64,000 nt of DNA, from the NCBI RefSeq assembly GCF_022533585.1, contig NZ_CP092827.1, positions 1,094,001 through 1,158,000 on the forward strand, given 5' to 3'. A program made the translations under genes and the position numbers. Below, one piece after another: positions 18,414-32,415 of this stretch; position 1 is the first letter of the stretch; the number at the start of each line of letters is the position of its first letter. The notes beneath the pieces were generated by a model. It saw only the letters and a program-made list of their open reading frames with translations, was not told the DNA's origin and did no database searches. The DNA comes from Pseudomonas sp. LS.1a (lineage in GTDB: Bacteria; Pseudomonadota; Gammaproteobacteria; Pseudomonadales; Pseudomonadaceae).

Positions 18414-19428
18414 GGCGGGCATCATAAAGGACATCGGCCCCGGTTGTCTGTCCCGGCCCTGTCGCGATCTCAGTGGGAGCGCTGGCTTCGAGTTGACGCT
18501 GTACCTGTGGGAGCGGGTTCACCCGCGAACACCGGCGCAGCCGGTGCCATCCACCCTGCATCGCAGCCACGAATTGCCTGACCATCTGCCCCGCATCCCG
18601 CCTGCAAGCCATCGCCACAGTACTCTCACACCCTCCCTCCAGCGCCACGAAGCTGACTGAGGCTGGCGCAATCTCGCGCATGCACGCCGGCAGCAACGCC
18701 ACCCCAAACCCCGCCTGAATCAGCTGCAACTGGGTGGTCTTGCGCGACAGCACCTGCGCCGCGCGCGGGAAAAAGCCTGCCTCCATGCACAACGAGGCCG
18801 ACAGGTAGCTCAGCCCGCCACGGTCCCGATGCGGAATGGAAATGAAGCGCTCCTCGCGCAACTGTTCAAGCTTCACTTGTGGTGCGTCAGCCAGCGGATG
18901 CCCAGCGGCAACCGCCAGCAGCAATGGCTCACTGAACAGCGCATGCAGCACCACGCCTTCATGCTGGCGCAACACAGGCAAACGCAGCAGGCCGATATCC
19001 AGGCGTCCATTAGCAATATCCTCCAGCTGCGCCTCCGACGACTGCTGGGCAATTTCCAGCGAAACCCCCGGGTTGTCGCGCAAGTAACCGCCCAGGCGAG
19101 CCAGCAATGGGCCGGTCAGCGGCACTGTACTGGAGTGGTTCAGGCGCAGGCTGCCCTGCAGCCCTTCACCAATGTCGCGGGTCACTCGCTCGGCCTGCGC
19201 CAGGTCGGCCAGCAAGCGCCGCGCCCGCTCCAGAAAGGCCTGGCCAGCCAGTGTCAGGCGCGGCAGGCGCGCGGTGCGTTCGAACAGCGGCGTGCCCAGT
19301 TGCTGTTCCAGCTCCTTGATCTGCCGGCTCAGCGCCGACTGGGCAATGTACAGTCGCTCGGCGGCACCGCTGAAGCTGCCGCATTCGGCGATTTCCACGA
19401 AGTAACGCAACTGGCGGATCGACGTCAT
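18142..19428 (-). CDS. LysR-family regulator with abnormal read-through C-terminus
   Basis: 428-residue frame. Residues 1-60 form the LysR helix-turn-helix (IRQLRYFVEIAECGSFSGAAE; SALSRQIKELEQQLG) and about 90-294 the effector-binding domain, so a normal protein would end near residue 295. At residue 295 the frame enters a REP element (18504-18549) and then runs 134 further codons through non-homologous sequence, overlapping xseA by 272 bases on the same strand. The tail (Arg/Pro-rich) is clearly out-of-frame xseA sequence. A REP insertion or recombination that removed the original stop is the likely cause. Divergent from a TauE permease gene, its probable target. Function of the fused tail unknown. 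Confidence 0.8.
   Translation of the reverse strand: MTSIRQLRYFVEIAECGSFSGAAERLYIAQSALSRQIKELEQQLGTPLFERTARLPRLTLAGQAFLERARRLLADLAQAERVTRDIGEGLQGSLRLNHSSTVPLTGPLLARLGGYLRDNPGVSLEIAQQSSEAQLEDIANGRLDIGLLRLPVLRQHEGVVLHALFSEPLLLAVAAGHPLADAPQVKLEQLREERFISIPHRDRGGLSYLSASLCMEAGFFPRAAQVLSRKTTQLQLIQAGFGVALLPACMREIAPASVSFVALEGGCESTVAMACRRDAGQMVRQFVAAMQGGWHRLRRCSRVNPLPQVQRQLEASAPTEIATGPGQTTGADVLYDARHDQRPFRTTRPGPRGPYRQPTQRSRPRAAGGRVPQRVGGRRDFQPRPPSLRPHVLHPQGQRRAGALRAVPAERHAGAPGLARRPGGAGAR
18504..18549. repeat. Single REP element at the LysR/xseA boundary
   Basis: CCTGTGGGAGCGGGTTCACC start followed by CGCGAACACCGGCGCAGCC and GGTGCCA; same subtype as in gspJ and at 51667. It lies inside the LysR reading frame at codon 295. 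Confidence 0.8.
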
Positions 19429-19525
19429 GTCATGCCTTTTCGAGATGGTTGTGGCGAAAAATGCATATTAGTCGGCATGGCTCATGGCTGGCTAACCTTT
19501 GCCTGTCTTCCCAGGAACTGCTGCC

Positions 19526-20281
19526 ATGCTCGCTCAACTGTCGTTTTCCGGCCTCGACTGGCTGCCCATCCTGCTGGGTGTTGGCGTTGCCTACATCGTC
19601 TTCGGTATCGCCGGTTTCGGCACTGCGCTGGTGGCCGGCCCAGTGCTGATCCACTTCATGCCGCTGTCGCGGATCATACCGCTGCTGGTACTGCTGGACT
19701 TCGTCGCCGCCTTCGGCAACCTGCTGCCATCGCGCCGCGATGTCGTGCGGGGCGAGCTGCTGCGGCTGTTGCCGTTCATGGCCGTAGGCTGCACGCTGGG
19801 CGTGGTATTCCTGCTACAGCTGAAGTCCGACCTGTTGCTGCTGCTGATGGGCTTGTTCGTCACGGCATATGCCGTGTACGGGCTGGCGGTGAAGGTGCGG
19901 CCGGTCAGTCTGTCCGGTTTCTGGGCGGTGCCGATGGGCACGGCAGGCGGGCTGTTCGGTGCCTTGTTCGGCAGCGGTGGCTTTCTATATGCCCTGTACC
20001 TGAGTGCGCGGCTGGAGGTAAAGGAACAGGTGCGCGCTACCCAGAGCGCACTGATCAGTTGCAGTACAGTGGTGCGCCTGATGCTGTTCCTGACCGCTGG
20101 CGTCTATGCCGATCAAAGCCTGCTGCTGCTCGCCGCCTGCCTGTTGCCGGTCATGCTTGCTGGTCTCTGGACAGGGCGCAGGCTGACCCACCGGCTGTCC
20201 CGCGAAGCGTTCGTGCGCCTGGTCACCTGGCTGGTGCTGGCCAGCGGGCTGGCGCTGATCGGTCGCTATCTGAGCGCCTGA
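19526..20281 (+). CDS. TauE/SafE-family membrane permease
   Basis: 251 residues with about eight hydrophobic segments and the family hallmark glycine motifs (VFGIAGFGTALVAGP near the N-terminus; GGLFGALFGSGGFLYALY in the middle). These proteins export sulfite, sulfoacetate or other organic anions. Start ATG 19526 has CCAGGAAC ahead. Divergently oriented to the LysR gene, which suggests local regulation. Substrate cannot be told from sequence. Confidence 0.85.
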   Translation: MLAQLSFSGLDWLPILLGVGVAYIVFGIAGFGTALVAGPVLIHFMPLSRIIPLLVLLDFVAAFGNLLPSRRDVVRGELLRLLPFMAVGCTLGVVFLLQLKSDLLLLLMGLFVTAYAVYGLAVKVRPVSLSGFWAVPMGTAGGLFGALFGSGGFLYALYLSARLEVKEQVRATQSALISCSTVVRLMLFLTAGVYADQSLLLLAACLLPVMLAGLWTGRRLTHRLSREAFVRLVTWLVLASGLALIGRYLSA

Positions 20282-20332
20282 GCAGGCGGTAGAATTGCGT
20301 CATTACCGCAGTTTTTCAGGCTTGCCCCGTTC

Positions 20333-22446
<2,114 letters not shown>

Positions 22447-22467
22447 GGCTTCCAGCTACAACAGAAA

Positions 22468-22491
22468 GCGGGGCTGTCACGACAGCCCCGC
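22468..22491 (+). terminator. Intercistronic hairpin between guaB and guaA
   Basis: Perfect 11-bp stem GCGGGGCTGTC/GACAGCCCCGC with only a weak T-rich tail. Probably partial termination or 3' protection of guaB message. Confidence 0.6.
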
Positions 22492-22524
22492 GTCGTTTCC
22501 GATTTCCACTGACGAGATTGAGTC

Positions 22525-24102
22525 ATGGCCCTCGACATTCACGCTCACCGCATCCTGATCCTCGATTTCGGTTCCCAGTACACCCAGCTGATCGCCCGCC
22601 GCGTGCGCGAAATCGGCGTGTACTGCGAGCTGCATCCGTTCGACATGGACGATGAAGCGATCCGCGAATTCAACCCGCGTGGCATCATCCTCGCCGGCGG
22701 CCCCGAGTCGGTCCACGAAGCCAACAGCCCACGCGCCCCGCAGGCGGTGTTCGACCTGAACGTACCGGTACTGGGCATCTGCTACGGCATGCAGACCATG
22801 GCCGAACAGATGGGCGGCAAGGTCGAAGGTTCCGACCTGCGTGAGTTCGGTTATGCCCGCGTTGACGTGGTCGGCAAGAGCCGCCTGCTCGATGGCATCG
22901 AAGACCACATCGACGCCGACGGCGTGCTGGGCCTGGACGTGTGGATGAGCCACGGCGACAAGGTCACCCAGATGCCGGGCAACTTCCACGTGCTGGCCAG
23001 CACCCCGAGCTGCCCGATCGCCGGCATGTTCGACGACGCGCGCGGCTACTACGGCGTGCAGTTCCACCCGGAAGTGACCCACACCAAGCAGGGCGGTCGC
23101 ATCCTGTCCCGCTTCGTGCAGGACATCTGCGGCTGTGAAGCCCTGTGGACCCCGTCCAACATCGTCGAAGACGCCATTGCCCAGGTGCGTGAGCAGGTCG
23201 GTTCGGCCAACGTCCTGCTGGGCCTGTCCGGCGGCGTCGACAGCTCGGTGGTTGCTGCGCTGCTGCACCGCGCCATCGGCGACCAGCTGACCTGCGTATT
23301 CGTCGACAACGGCCTGCTGCGCCTGCACGAAGGCGACCAGGTGATGGCCATGTTCAAGGAGAACATGGGCGTCAAGGTCATCCGTGCCGACGCTGAAAAG
23401 CAGTTCCTCGACAACCTGGCCGGCGAAGCCGACCCGGAGAAGAAGCGCAAGATCATCGGCCGCACCTTCATCGACGTGTTCGATGCCGAAGCCAGCAAAC
23501 TGGAAAACATCCAGTTCCTCGCCCAGGGCACCATCTACCCGGACGTGATCGAGTCGGCTGGCGCCAAGAGCGGCAAGGCCCACGTGATCAAGTCGCACCA
23601 CAACGTTGGTGGCCTGCCGGAGGAAATGAACCTCAAGCTGGTCGAGCCGCTGCGTGAACTGTTCAAGGACGAAGTGCGCAAGATCGGCCTGGAGCTGGGC
23701 CTGCCGTACGACATGGTCTACCGCCACCCGTTCCCAGGCCCGGGCCTGGGCGTGCGCATCCTCGGTGAAGTGAAGAAGGAATACGCCGACATCCTGCGTC
23801 GCGCCGACCACATCTTCATCGAAGAGCTGCGCAAGGCCGACTGGTACCACAAGACCAGCCAGGCATTCGTGGTGTTCCAGCCGGTCAAGTCGGTGGGTGT
23901 CGTTGGCGACGGCCGTCGCTACGCCTGGGTCGTGGCCCTGCGTGCCGTCGAGACCGTGGACTTCATGACCGCGCGCTGGGCGCACCTGCCGTACGAGCTG
24001 CTGGAAACCGTCAGCGGCCGTATCATCAACGAAATCGACGGTATCTCGCGCGTGACCTACGACGTTTCGAGCAAGCCGCCGGCCACTATCGAGTGGGAAT
24101 AA
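22525..24102 (+). CDS. guaA: GMP synthase (glutamine-hydrolysing)
   Basis: 525 residues. N-terminal class-I amidotransferase with nucleophile Cys in GICYGMQ and His/Glu in FHPEV; ATP-pyrophosphatase domain with P-loop [10 protein letters not shown]-terminal dimerisation domain ([20 protein letters not shown] end). Aminates XMP to GMP. Normal length; second gene of guaBA. Confidence 0.97.
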   Translation: MALDIHAHRILILDFGSQYTQLIARRVREIGVYCELHPFDMDDEAIREFNPRGIILAGGPESVHEANSPRAPQAVFDLNVPVLGICYGMQTMAEQMGGKVEGSDLREFGYARVDVVGKSRLLDGIEDHIDADGVLGLDVWMSHGDKVTQMPGNFHVLASTPSCPIAGMFDDARGYYGVQFHPEVTHTKQGGRILSRFVQDICGCEALWTPSNIVEDAIAQVREQVGSANVLLGLSGGVDSSVVAALLHRAIGDQLTCVFVDNGLLRLHEGDQVMAMFKENMGVKVIRADAEKQFLDNLAGEADPEKKRKIIGRTFIDVFDAEASKLENIQFLAQGTIYPDVIESAGAKSGKAHVIKSHHNVGGLPEEMNLKLVEPLRELFKDEVRKIGLELGLPYDMVYRHPFPGPGLGVRILGEVKKEYADILRRADHIFIEELRKADWYHKTSQAFVVFQPVKSVGVVGDGRRYAWVVALRAVETVDFMTARWAHLPYELLETVSGRIINEIDGISRVTYDVSSKPPATIEWE

Positions 24103-24150
24103 GTTGAGCCACAAGGGCGCCGCAAGGCGCCCTTGTTGTATCTGCCCTCT

Positions 24151-24259
24151 GTATCGGCCTGTTCGCGGGCGCGCCCGCTCCCACAGGTAAAGCGCAGCTT
24201 TCAAATGCTGTGGTGTCCTTGTGGGAGCGGGCTTGCCCGCGAAGAGGCCAGCGCAGGCA
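24151..24259. repeat. BIME: inverted REP pair after guaA
   Basis: Two opposed cores (GGGCGCGCCCGCTCCCACAGG and GTGGGAGCGGGCTTGCCCGC) with matching outer arms, between guaA and the multicopper oxidase gene. Confidence 0.85.
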
Positions 24260-24367
24260 AAAACGAGACTTCACTTAATCTTTCCCATTTGCAGGTGTAT
24301 CGTATTCGCCCTTCATCGCCAGCCATGCTGGCAGCTTGATTGCGCAGAACACGAGGTACCCGCACCG

Positions 24368-25750
24368 ATGTCCTTCACCCGTCGACAAATGCTCAAGGGC
24401 CTGACCGGCCTGGTTGTGGTTGGCCTGGGCGCCGGTGGCGCAGCGCGTTACTGGCTGGGCAAGGTCGAAGACGACAACGCCGGCCACGACTACGAGCTCA
24501 TCGCCGCCCCTCTGGACGTCGAGTTGGTGCCTGGGCACAAGACCGAGGCCTGGGCCTTCGGCCCGTCGGCACCGGGTACCGAACTGCGCGTACGCCAGGG
24601 CACCTGGCTGCGGGTGCGCTTCATCAACCACCTGCCGGTCGAAACCACCATCCACTGGCACGGCATCCGCCTGCCGCTGGAAATGGACGGCGTGCCTTAT
24701 GTGTCGCAGCTGCCGGTCAAGCCGGGCGAGTACTTCGACTACAAGTTCCGCGTGCCGGACGCCGGCAGCTACTGGTACCACCCGCACGTCAGCAGCTCCG
24801 AGGAACTGGGGCGGGGCCTGGTCGGCCCGCTGATTGTCGAGGAGCGCGAGCCGACCGGCTTTCAGCATGAGCGCACGCTCAGCCTGAAGAACTGGCACGT
24901 GGACGAGCAGGGCGCCTGGTTGCCTTTCAGCATTCCGCGTGAGGCCGCGCGCAACGGCACCGCCGGGCGCCTGATCACCATCAATGGCCAGGCCGATTCG
25001 GTCACCGAACTGCCAGCCGGCCAGGTGGTGCGGGTGCGTCTGCTGAACCTCGATAACACCTGGACCTACCGCATCAACCTCAAGGGCAACTGCGAGGCAA
25101 GAATCTATGCCCTGGACGGCAACCCGGTAACCCCGCGCCCATTGGACGATGACTACTGGCTCGGCCCAGGCATGCGTATCTGCCTGGCTATCCGTATTCC
25201 CGAGGCGGGCGAGGAAATCTCCCTGCGCGACGGCTTCGTGCGCCTGGGCACCTTGCGTTCGGTGGCCAGCAACGACGCGCCGAGCGACTGGCCACCGGCG
25301 CTGCCGCCCAACCCGATCGCCGAGCCGGACCTGGAGAATGCCGAGAAGCTGAACTTCAATTTCGAGTGGGCGGCGAAAGTCTCGGTCACTTCGGACCAGG
25401 ACAGGCCGTCGAGCATGTGGCAGATCAACGGCCAGGCCTGGGATATCACCGACAAGACCTGCGCCGAGCGGCCGATCGCCACGCTGAAGCAGGGCAAGAG
25501 CTACATCTTCGAGCTGAAGAACATGACCCAGTACCAGCACCCGATCCACCTGCACGGCATGAGCTTCAAGGTGATCGGCTCCAACCGCCATGACATCAAG
25601 GAACCGTGGTTCACCGACACCTACCTGCTGGGCAAGAACGAGCGCGCCCAGGTGGCGCTGGTGGCGGATAACCCGGGCACCTGGATGTTCCACTGCCACG
25701 TCATCGACCACATGGAAACCGGCCTGATGGCCGCGATCGCGGTGGTCTGA
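24368..25750 (+). CDS. Tat-exported multicopper oxidase
   Basis: 460 residues. Twin-arginine signal FTRRQMLKGLTG followed by a hydrophobic stretch. Three cupredoxin domains; all copper-binding motifs are intact: HWHG, WYHPH, HPIHLHG and the type-1/type-3 motif HCHVIDHMETGLM. Likely a periplasmic laccase/CumA-like oxidase (copper or manganese handling is inference). ATG 24368 starts directly at the Tat signal; the frame is open upstream through the REP pair. Overlaps tadA by one base, so the two are coupled. Confidence 0.9.
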   Translation: MSFTRRQMLKGLTGLVVVGLGAGGAARYWLGKVEDDNAGHDYELIAAPLDVELVPGHKTEAWAFGPSAPGTELRVRQGTWLRVRFINHLPVETTIHWHGIRLPLEMDGVPYVSQLPVKPGEYFDYKFRVPDAGSYWYHPHVSSSEELGRGLVGPLIVEEREPTGFQHERTLSLKNWHVDEQGAWLPFSIPREAARNGTAGRLITINGQADSVTELPAGQVVRVRLLNLDNTWTYRINLKGNCEARIYALDGNPVTPRPLDDDYWLGPGMRICLAIRIPEAGEEISLRDGFVRLGTLRSVASNDAPSDWPPALPPNPIAEPDLENAEKLNFNFEWAAKVSVTSDQDRPSSMWQINGQAWDITDKTCAERPIATLKQGKSYIFELKNMTQYQHPIHLHGMSFKVIGSNRHDIKEPWFTDTYLLGKNERAQVALVADNPGTWMFHCHVIDHMETGLMAAIAVV

Positions 25751-26229
25751 TGCGCCCGCAGATCATCGATCGCAGCCGTGATCAGGAATTCATGCGCCTG
25801 GCCCTGACCCTGGCCGCCGAAGGCGCGGCAATGGGGGAGGTGCCAGTGGGCGCGGTGCTGGTGCAGCATGGGCAGGTGATCGGGCAGGGCTTCAACCGGC
25901 CGATCATCGACAGTGACCCCAGTGCGCATGCCGAGATGGTGGCCATTCGCGCGGCAGCGAAATCCGCCAGTAACTACCGGCTGCCCGGCAGCACCCTGTA
26001 CGTGACCCTGGAGCCGTGCAGCATGTGTGCGGGGTTGATCGTGCATTCGCGGGTGATGCGGGTGGTGTACGGCGCGCTGGAGCCCAAGGCGGGGATCGTG
26101 CAGAGTCAGGGGAAGTTCTTCGGGCAGGGCTTCCTCAACCACCGGGTGATGGTGGAGGGCGGGGTACTGGCGGAGGAGTGCGGGCAGATCCTCAGTGACT
26201 TCTTCAAGGCTCGCCGGGCCAAGTCTTGA
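25750..26229 (+). CDS. tadA: tRNA-specific adenosine deaminase
   Basis: 159 residues. Zinc site HAEMVAIRAA (HAE) and PCSMCAG (PCxxC) of the cytidine/adenosine deaminase fold. Makes inosine-34 in the tRNA-Arg anticodon. Starts on the last base of the oxidase stop (TGATG). Normal length. Confidence 0.93.
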   Translation: MRPQIIDRSRDQEFMRLALTLAAEGAAMGEVPVGAVLVQHGQVIGQGFNRPIIDSDPSAHAEMVAIRAAAKSASNYRLPGSTLYVTLEPCSMCAGLIVHSRVMRVVYGALEPKAGIVQSQGKFFGQGFLNHRVMVEGGVLAEECGQILSDFFKARRAKS

Positions 26230-26339
26230 CCTGTACCGGCCCCTTCGCGGGTAAACCCGCTCCTACAGGAATACCACTATCTTCAAAACCAGTGATGTAC
26301 CTGTGGGAGCGGGTTTACCCGCGAAGAGGCCGGTACAGG
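26230..26339. repeat. BIME: inverted REP pair between tadA and mltF
   Basis: Opposed cores GCGGGTAAACCCGCTCC and GGGAGCGGGTTTACCCGCG with arms CCTGTACCGGCC/GGCCGGTACAGG, filling the gap between two convergent genes. Confidence 0.85.
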
Positions 26340-26340
26340 C

Positions 26341-27846
<1,506 letters not shown>

Positions 27847-27899
27847 TTAGCTTGTCTGGTAGCGGGTTCTGTGGTGTGGGTGCCTGCCTATGGAGGTTT

Positions 27900-27951
27900 G
27901 GCGCCTGTGAGATCGAGCGCCGCCCGCGCGGCGCTCGATCTCACAGGCGCC
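27900..27951. repeat. Perfect 24-bp inverted repeat (second palindrome family)
   Basis: Arms 27900-27923 and 27928-27951 are exact reverse complements around a CCGC loop, core ATCGAGCGCCGC/GCGGCGCTCGAT. A second copy with the same core lies at 48981-49027. Unrelated to the GTGGGAGC REP family. Located in the mltF-purL divergent region. Confidence 0.8.
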
Positions 27952-28052
27952 GGACCGGCAACGACGAACACCTGAATTTCTGACCCGAAAGTCCGGTTCC
28001 GCCGCCCGGCAGCCGTGGCTTAGAGCGGGTGCCGAAACCCTTTGAATTAGGC

Positions 28053-28058
28053 TAGAAT
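28053..28058 (+). promoter_or_regulatory. Putative -10 of purL
   Basis: TAGAAT, 43 bases before the purL ATG; no convincing -35 was seen at the usual distance. Confidence 0.35.
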
Positions 28059-28100
28059 GCACGGCCTCTAAGCACACCCCTTCCTGAGGCTGTCCCGACG

Positions 28101-31100
28101 ATGTTGATCCTGCGCGGCGCTCCTGCCCTTTCTGCCTTTCGCCACGGTAAATTACTCGAGCAACTGAGCCAGAAAGTTCCCGCTGTTACTGGTTTGTATG
28201 CCGAATTCGCCCACTTCGCCGATGTCGACGGCGAGCTGACCGCCGACCAGCAGCAGGTGCTGGGCCGTCTGCTCAAGTACGGCCCGAGCGTGCCGGTACA
28301 GGAGCCGAGCGGCCGCCTGTTCCTGGTCGTGCCGCGCCTGGGCACCATTTCGCCCTGGGCCAGCAAGGCCAGCGACATTGCCCACAACTGCGGCCTGCAG
28401 TCGATCCAGCGCCTGGAGCGCGGTATCGCCTACTACGTTGCCGGCAGCCTGAGCGAAGCCGACGCCGAACTGATCGCCGCCGAGCTGCACGACCGCATGA
28501 CCCAGCGCGTGCTCGGCCAGCTGGAGCAGGCCGCTGACCTGTTCAGCCATGCCCAGCCAAAGCCGATGACCTCGGTGGACATCCTCGCCGGTGGCCGTGA
28601 CGCCCTGGCCAAGGCCAACATCGACCTGGGCCTGGCCCTGGCCGAAGACGAGATCGACTACCTGGTCAACGCCTTCCAGGGTCTCAAGCGCAACCCGAAC
28701 GACATCGAACTGATGATGTTCGCCCAGGCCAACTCCGAGCACTGCCGCCACAAGATCTTCAACGCCAGTTGGGACATCGACGGCCAGGCTCAGGAAAAGA
28801 GCCTGTTCGGCATGATCAAGAACACCTACCAGATGCACAACGAAGGTGTGCTGTCTGCGTACAAGGACAACGCCTCGGTGATCGTCGGCAACGTTGCCGG
28901 CCGTTTCTTCCCGAACCCTGAAACCCGCCAGTACGGTGCGGTACAGGAGCCGGTGCACATCCTGATGAAGGTGGAAACCCACAACCACCCGACCGCCATT
29001 GCCCCGTTCTCCGGCGCCTCCACCGGCTCCGGCGGCGAAATCCGCGACGAAGGCGCGACCGGCCGTGGTGCCAAGCCCAAGGCCGGCCTGACCGGCTTCA
29101 CCGTGTCCAACCTGCGTATCCCGGGCTTCGAACAGCCGTGGGAGCAGGCCTACGGCAAGCCTGAGCGCATCGTCGACGCCCTCGACATCATGATCGAAGG
29201 CCCGCTGGGTGGCGCTGCGTTCAACAACGAATTCGGTCGCCCGGCCCTGACCGGTTACTTCCGTACCTTCGAGCAGGCCATCAACACCCCGCACGGTGAA
29301 GAAGTGCGCGGCTACCACAAGCCGATCATGCTGGCCGGTGGCATGGGCAACATCCGTGAAGACCACGTGCAGAAGGGTGAGATCACTGTCGGCGCCAAGC
29401 TGATCGTGCTCGGTGGCCCGGCCATGCTGATCGGCCTGGGCGGCGGCGCCGCTTCGTCGGTGGCGACCGGTGCCAGCTCGGCTGACCTGGACTTTGCTTC
29501 GGTACAGCGCGAAAACCCGGAAATGGAGCGCCGTTGCCAGGAGGTCATCGACCGCTGCTGGCAGCTGGGCGACAAGAACCCGATCGCCTTCATCCACGAC
29601 GTCGGCGCCGGCGGTATCTCCAACGCCTTCCCTGAGCTGGTCAACGACGGTGGCCGTGGTGGCCGCTTCGAGCTGCGCAACGTGCCCAACGACGAGCCGG
29701 GCATGGCCCCGCACGAAATCTGGAGCAACGAATCGCAAGAACGTTACGTGCTGGCCGTCAGCGCCGTCGACTTCGAGCGCTTCAAGGCCATCTGCGAACG
29801 TGAGCGTTGCCCGTTTGCCGTAGTGGGTGAAGCGACTGAAGAGCAACACCTGACCGTAAGCGACAGCCACTTCGGCAACACGCCGGTAGACATGCCGCTC
29901 GATGTGCTGCTGGGCAAGCCACCACGCATGCACCGTTCGGTTACCCGCGAAGCCGAGCTGGGCGATGACTTCGACCCGAGCAAGCTGGACCTGGACAACG
30001 CCGTTCAGCGCGTCCTCAGCCACCCGGCCGTGGCCAGCAAGAGCTTCCTGATCACCATCGGCGACCGCACCATCACCGGCCTGGTCGCTCGTGACCAGAT
30101 GGTCGGCCCGTGGCAGGTACCGGTGGCCGACTGCGCCGTCACCGCCACCAGCTTCGACGTCTACACCGGTGAAGCCATGGCCATGGGCGAGCGTACCCCG
30201 CTGGCGCTGCTGGATGCCCCGGCGTCCGGCCGCATGGCCATTGGCGAGACACTGACCAACCTGGCCGCTGCACGCATCGAGAAGCTGTCCGACATCAAAC
30301 TGTCGGCCAACTGGATGTCCGCTGCCGGCCACCCAGGTGAAGACGCCCGCCTGTACGACACCGTCAAGGCTGTCGGCATGGAGCTGTGCCCGGAGCTGGG
30401 CATCACCATTCCGGTCGGCAAAGACTCGATGTCGATGAAGACCAAGTGGAGCGACGAGGGCGTCGAGAAGAGCGTCACCTCGCCAATGTCGCTGATCATC
30501 ACCGGCTTCGCTCCGGTCACCGACATCCGCAAGACCCTGACCCCGCAACTGCGCATGGACAAGGGTGAAACCGACCTGATCCTGATCGACCTGGGCCGTG
30601 GCAAGAACCGCATGGGCGCCTCGATCCTGGCCCAGACCTACGGCAAGATCGCTGCCCAGGCACCGGACGTCGACGATGCCGAAGACCTCAAGGCCTTCTT
30701 CGCCGTGATCCAGGGCCTGAACGCCGACGGTCACCTGCTGGCCTACCACGACCGTTCCGACGGCGGCCTGGTTACCACCGTGCTGGAAATGGCCTTCGCC
30801 GGTCACTGCGGCCTCGACCTGCACCTCGACCCGCTGACCGACAGCCGTGGCGACGTACCGGCCATCCTCTTCAACGAAGAGCTGGGCGCGGTCATCCAGG
30901 TTCGCCAGGATGCCACTCCGGACGTGCTGGCACAGTTCAGCGCCGCTGGCCTGGGTGAGTGCGTCGCGGTGATCGGCAAGCCGATCAACAACGGTGAAGT
31001 GTCCATCAGCCTGAACGGCGAAGTGCTGTTCGACGACGACCGCCGCATGCTGCAGCGCCAGTGGGCCGAGACCAGCTACCAGATCCAGCGCCTGCGTGAC

Positions 31101-31997
31101 AACGCCGACTGCGCCGACCAGGAATTCGACCTGCTGCTCGAAGAGGACAACCCGGGCCTGTCGGTCAAGCTGGGCTTCGACGTCAACGACGACATCGCCG
31201 CGCCGTACATCAAGAAGGGTGTGCGCCCGCAAGTGGCCATCCTGCGCGAGCAGGGCGTCAACGGCCAGGTCGAGATGGCTGCCGCCTTCGACCGCGCCGG
31301 CTTCGCTGCCATCGACGTGCACATGAGCGATATCCTCGCCGGCCGTGTCGACTTCGAAGCCTTCAAGGGCCTGGTCGCCTGCGGTGGCTTCTCCTACGGT
31401 GACGTGCTGGGTGCCGGTGAAGGCTGGGCCAAGTCGGCCCTGTTCAACAGCCGCGCCCGTGATGCCTTCCAGGCCTTCTTCGAGCGTACCGACAGCTTCG
31501 CCCTGGGCGTGTGCAACGGTTGCCAGATGATGTCCAACCTGCACGAGCTGATCCCGGGCACCGAGCACTGGCCGCACTTCGTGCGCAACCGCTCGGAGCA
31601 GTTCGAGGCGCGCGTGGCCATGGTCGAAGTGCAGAAGTCCAACTCGATCTTCCTGCAGGGCATGGCCGGTTCGCGCATGCCGATCGCCATCGCCCACGGT
31701 GAAGGCCATGCCGAGTTCGCCAGCGAAGAAGCACTGCTGGCAGCCGACCTGTCCGGTTGCGTGGCCCTGCGCTACGTCGACAACCACGGCAAGGTCACCG
31801 AAGCCTACCCGGCCAACCCGAACGGCTCGCCGCGTGGTATCACCGGCCTCACCAGCCGCGACGGCCGCGTGACCATCATGATGCCGCACCCGGAGCGTAT
31901 GTTCCGTGCCGTGCAGAACTCCTGGCGCCCGGATGAGTGGCAGGAAGATGCCGCGCTGATGCGTATGTTCCGCAACGCACGGGTGTGGGTGAACTAA
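28101..31997 (+). CDS. purL: Phosphoribosylformylglycinamidine synthase (large PurL)
   Basis: 1298 residues, the single-chain FGAM synthase of gammaproteobacteria. N-terminal PurS-like domain, two AIRS-type halves ([35 protein letters not shown]) and a C-terminal glutaminase with nucleophile GVCNGCQ and PHPERMFR. Makes FGAM from FGAR, ATP and glutamine in purine synthesis. Full length, no interruptions. Followed three bases later by a small NIF3-like gene. Confidence 0.97.
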   Translation: MLILRGAPALSAFRHGKLLEQLSQKVPAVTGLYAEFAHFADVDGELTADQQQVLGRLLKYGPSVPVQEPSGRLFLVVPRLGTISPWASKASDIAHNCGLQSIQRLERGIAYYVAGSLSEADAELIAAELHDRMTQRVLGQLEQAADLFSHAQPKPMTSVDILAGGRDALAKANIDLGLALAEDEIDYLVNAFQGLKRNPNDIELMMFAQANSEHCRHKIFNASWDIDGQAQEKSLFGMIKNTYQMHNEGVLSAYKDNASVIVGNVAGRFFPNPETRQYGAVQEPVHILMKVETHNHPTAIAPFSGASTGSGGEIRDEGATGRGAKPKAGLTGFTVSNLRIPGFEQPWEQAYGKPERIVDALDIMIEGPLGGAAFNNEFGRPALTGYFRTFEQAINTPHGEEVRGYHKPIMLAGGMGNIREDHVQKGEITVGAKLIVLGGPAMLIGLGGGAASSVATGASSADLDFASVQRENPEMERRCQEVIDRCWQLGDKNPIAFIHDVGAGGISNAFPELVNDGGRGGRFELRNVPNDEPGMAPHEIWSNESQERYVLAVSAVDFERFKAICERERCPFAVVGEATEEQHLTVSDSHFGNTPVDMPLDVLLGKPPRMHRSVTREAELGDDFDPSKLDLDNAVQRVLSHPAVASKSFLITIGDRTITGLVARDQMVGPWQVPVADCAVTATSFDVYTGEAMAMGERTPLALLDAPASGRMAIGETLTNLAAARIEKLSDIKLSANWMSAAGHPGEDARLYDTVKAVGMELCPELGITIPVGKDSMSMKTKWSDEGVEKSVTSPMSLIITGFAPVTDIRKTLTPQLRMDKGETDLILIDLGRGKNRMGASILAQTYGKIAAQAPDVDDAEDLKAFFAVIQGLNADGHLLAYHDRSDGGLVTTVLEMAFAGHCGLDLHLDPLTDSRGDVPAILFNEELGAVIQVRQDATPDVLAQFSAAGLGECVAVIGKPINNGEVSISLNGEVLFDDDRRMLQRQWAETSYQIQRLRDNADCADQEFDLLLEEDNPGLSVKLGFDVNDDIAAPYIKKGVRPQVAILREQGVNGQVEMAAAFDRAGFAAIDVHMSDILAGRVDFEAFKGLVACGGFSYGDVLGAGEGWAKSALFNSRARDAFQAFFERTDSFALGVCNGCQMMSNLHELIPGTEHWPHFVRNRSEQFEARVAMVEVQKSNSIFLQGMAGSRMPIAIAHGEGHAEFASEEALLAADLSGCVALRYVDNHGKVTEAYPANPNGSPRGITGLTSRDGRVTIMMPHPERMFRAVQNSWRPDEWQEDAALMRMFRNARVWVN

Positions 31998-32000
31998 GGC

Positions 32001-32312
32001 GTGTACAAGCTCGCCTTCTTCGTCCCCGCCAGCCACGTCGAAGTGGTCAAGGCCGCTGTGTTCGCCGCTGGTGGCGGGCGCATCGGCGACTATGACCACT
32101 GCGCCTGGCAAACCCTGGGCCAGGGCCAGTTTCGCCCGTTGGACGGCAGCCAGCCGTTCCTCGGGCAGGCCGGTCAGGTCGAGGTGGTGGAGGAGTGGAA
32201 GGTGGAGCTGGTGGTGGCTGACGAGCTGATTGTCCAGGTCGTCGCTGCGCTCAAGCAGAGCCACCCGTACGAGACGCCAGCCTACGAAGTCTGGCGGCTC
32301 GCCGAGTTCTAG
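32001..32312 (+). CDS. Small NIF3/YqfO-like (CutA-fold) protein
   Basis: 103 residues from a GTG start three bases after the purL stop. The sequence YKLAFFVPASHVEVVKAAVF and the end SHPYETPAYEVWRL match the stand-alone YqfO insert domain of NIF3 proteins, a CutA-like alpha/beta fold. Probably co-transcribed with purL. Molecular function unknown. Confidence 0.8.
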   Translation: MYKLAFFVPASHVEVVKAAVFAAGGGRIGDYDHCAWQTLGQGQFRPLDGSQPFLGQAGQVEVVEEWKVELVVADELIVQVVAALKQSHPYETPAYEVWRLAEF

Positions 32313-32327
32313 ACCGCATCAAGGCAA

Positions 32328-32415
32328 TTCGCGGGTAAACCCGCTCCCACAGGGATCGCACAACCCTCGAATATTGTGCGATCCCTGTGGGAGCGGGTTT
32401 ACCCGCGAAGAGGCC
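32328..32415. repeat. BIME: inverted REP pair between purL operon and tatC
   Basis: TTCGCGGGTAAACCCGCTCC and its inverse, with a second nested inverted repeat GGGATCGCACAA/TTGTGCGATCCC between them. Sits between convergent operons. Confidence 0.85.

Noticed and set aside
24221..24367. N-terminal extension of the multicopper oxidase through the REP pair.
   Set aside because: The Tat signal at ATG 24368 must be N-terminal for export.
28152..32264. A very long open frame on the minus strand opposite purL (over 1300 codons).
   Set aside because: It mirrors purL codon by codon; long antisense frames are expected in GC-rich genes and no protein family is recognisable in it.
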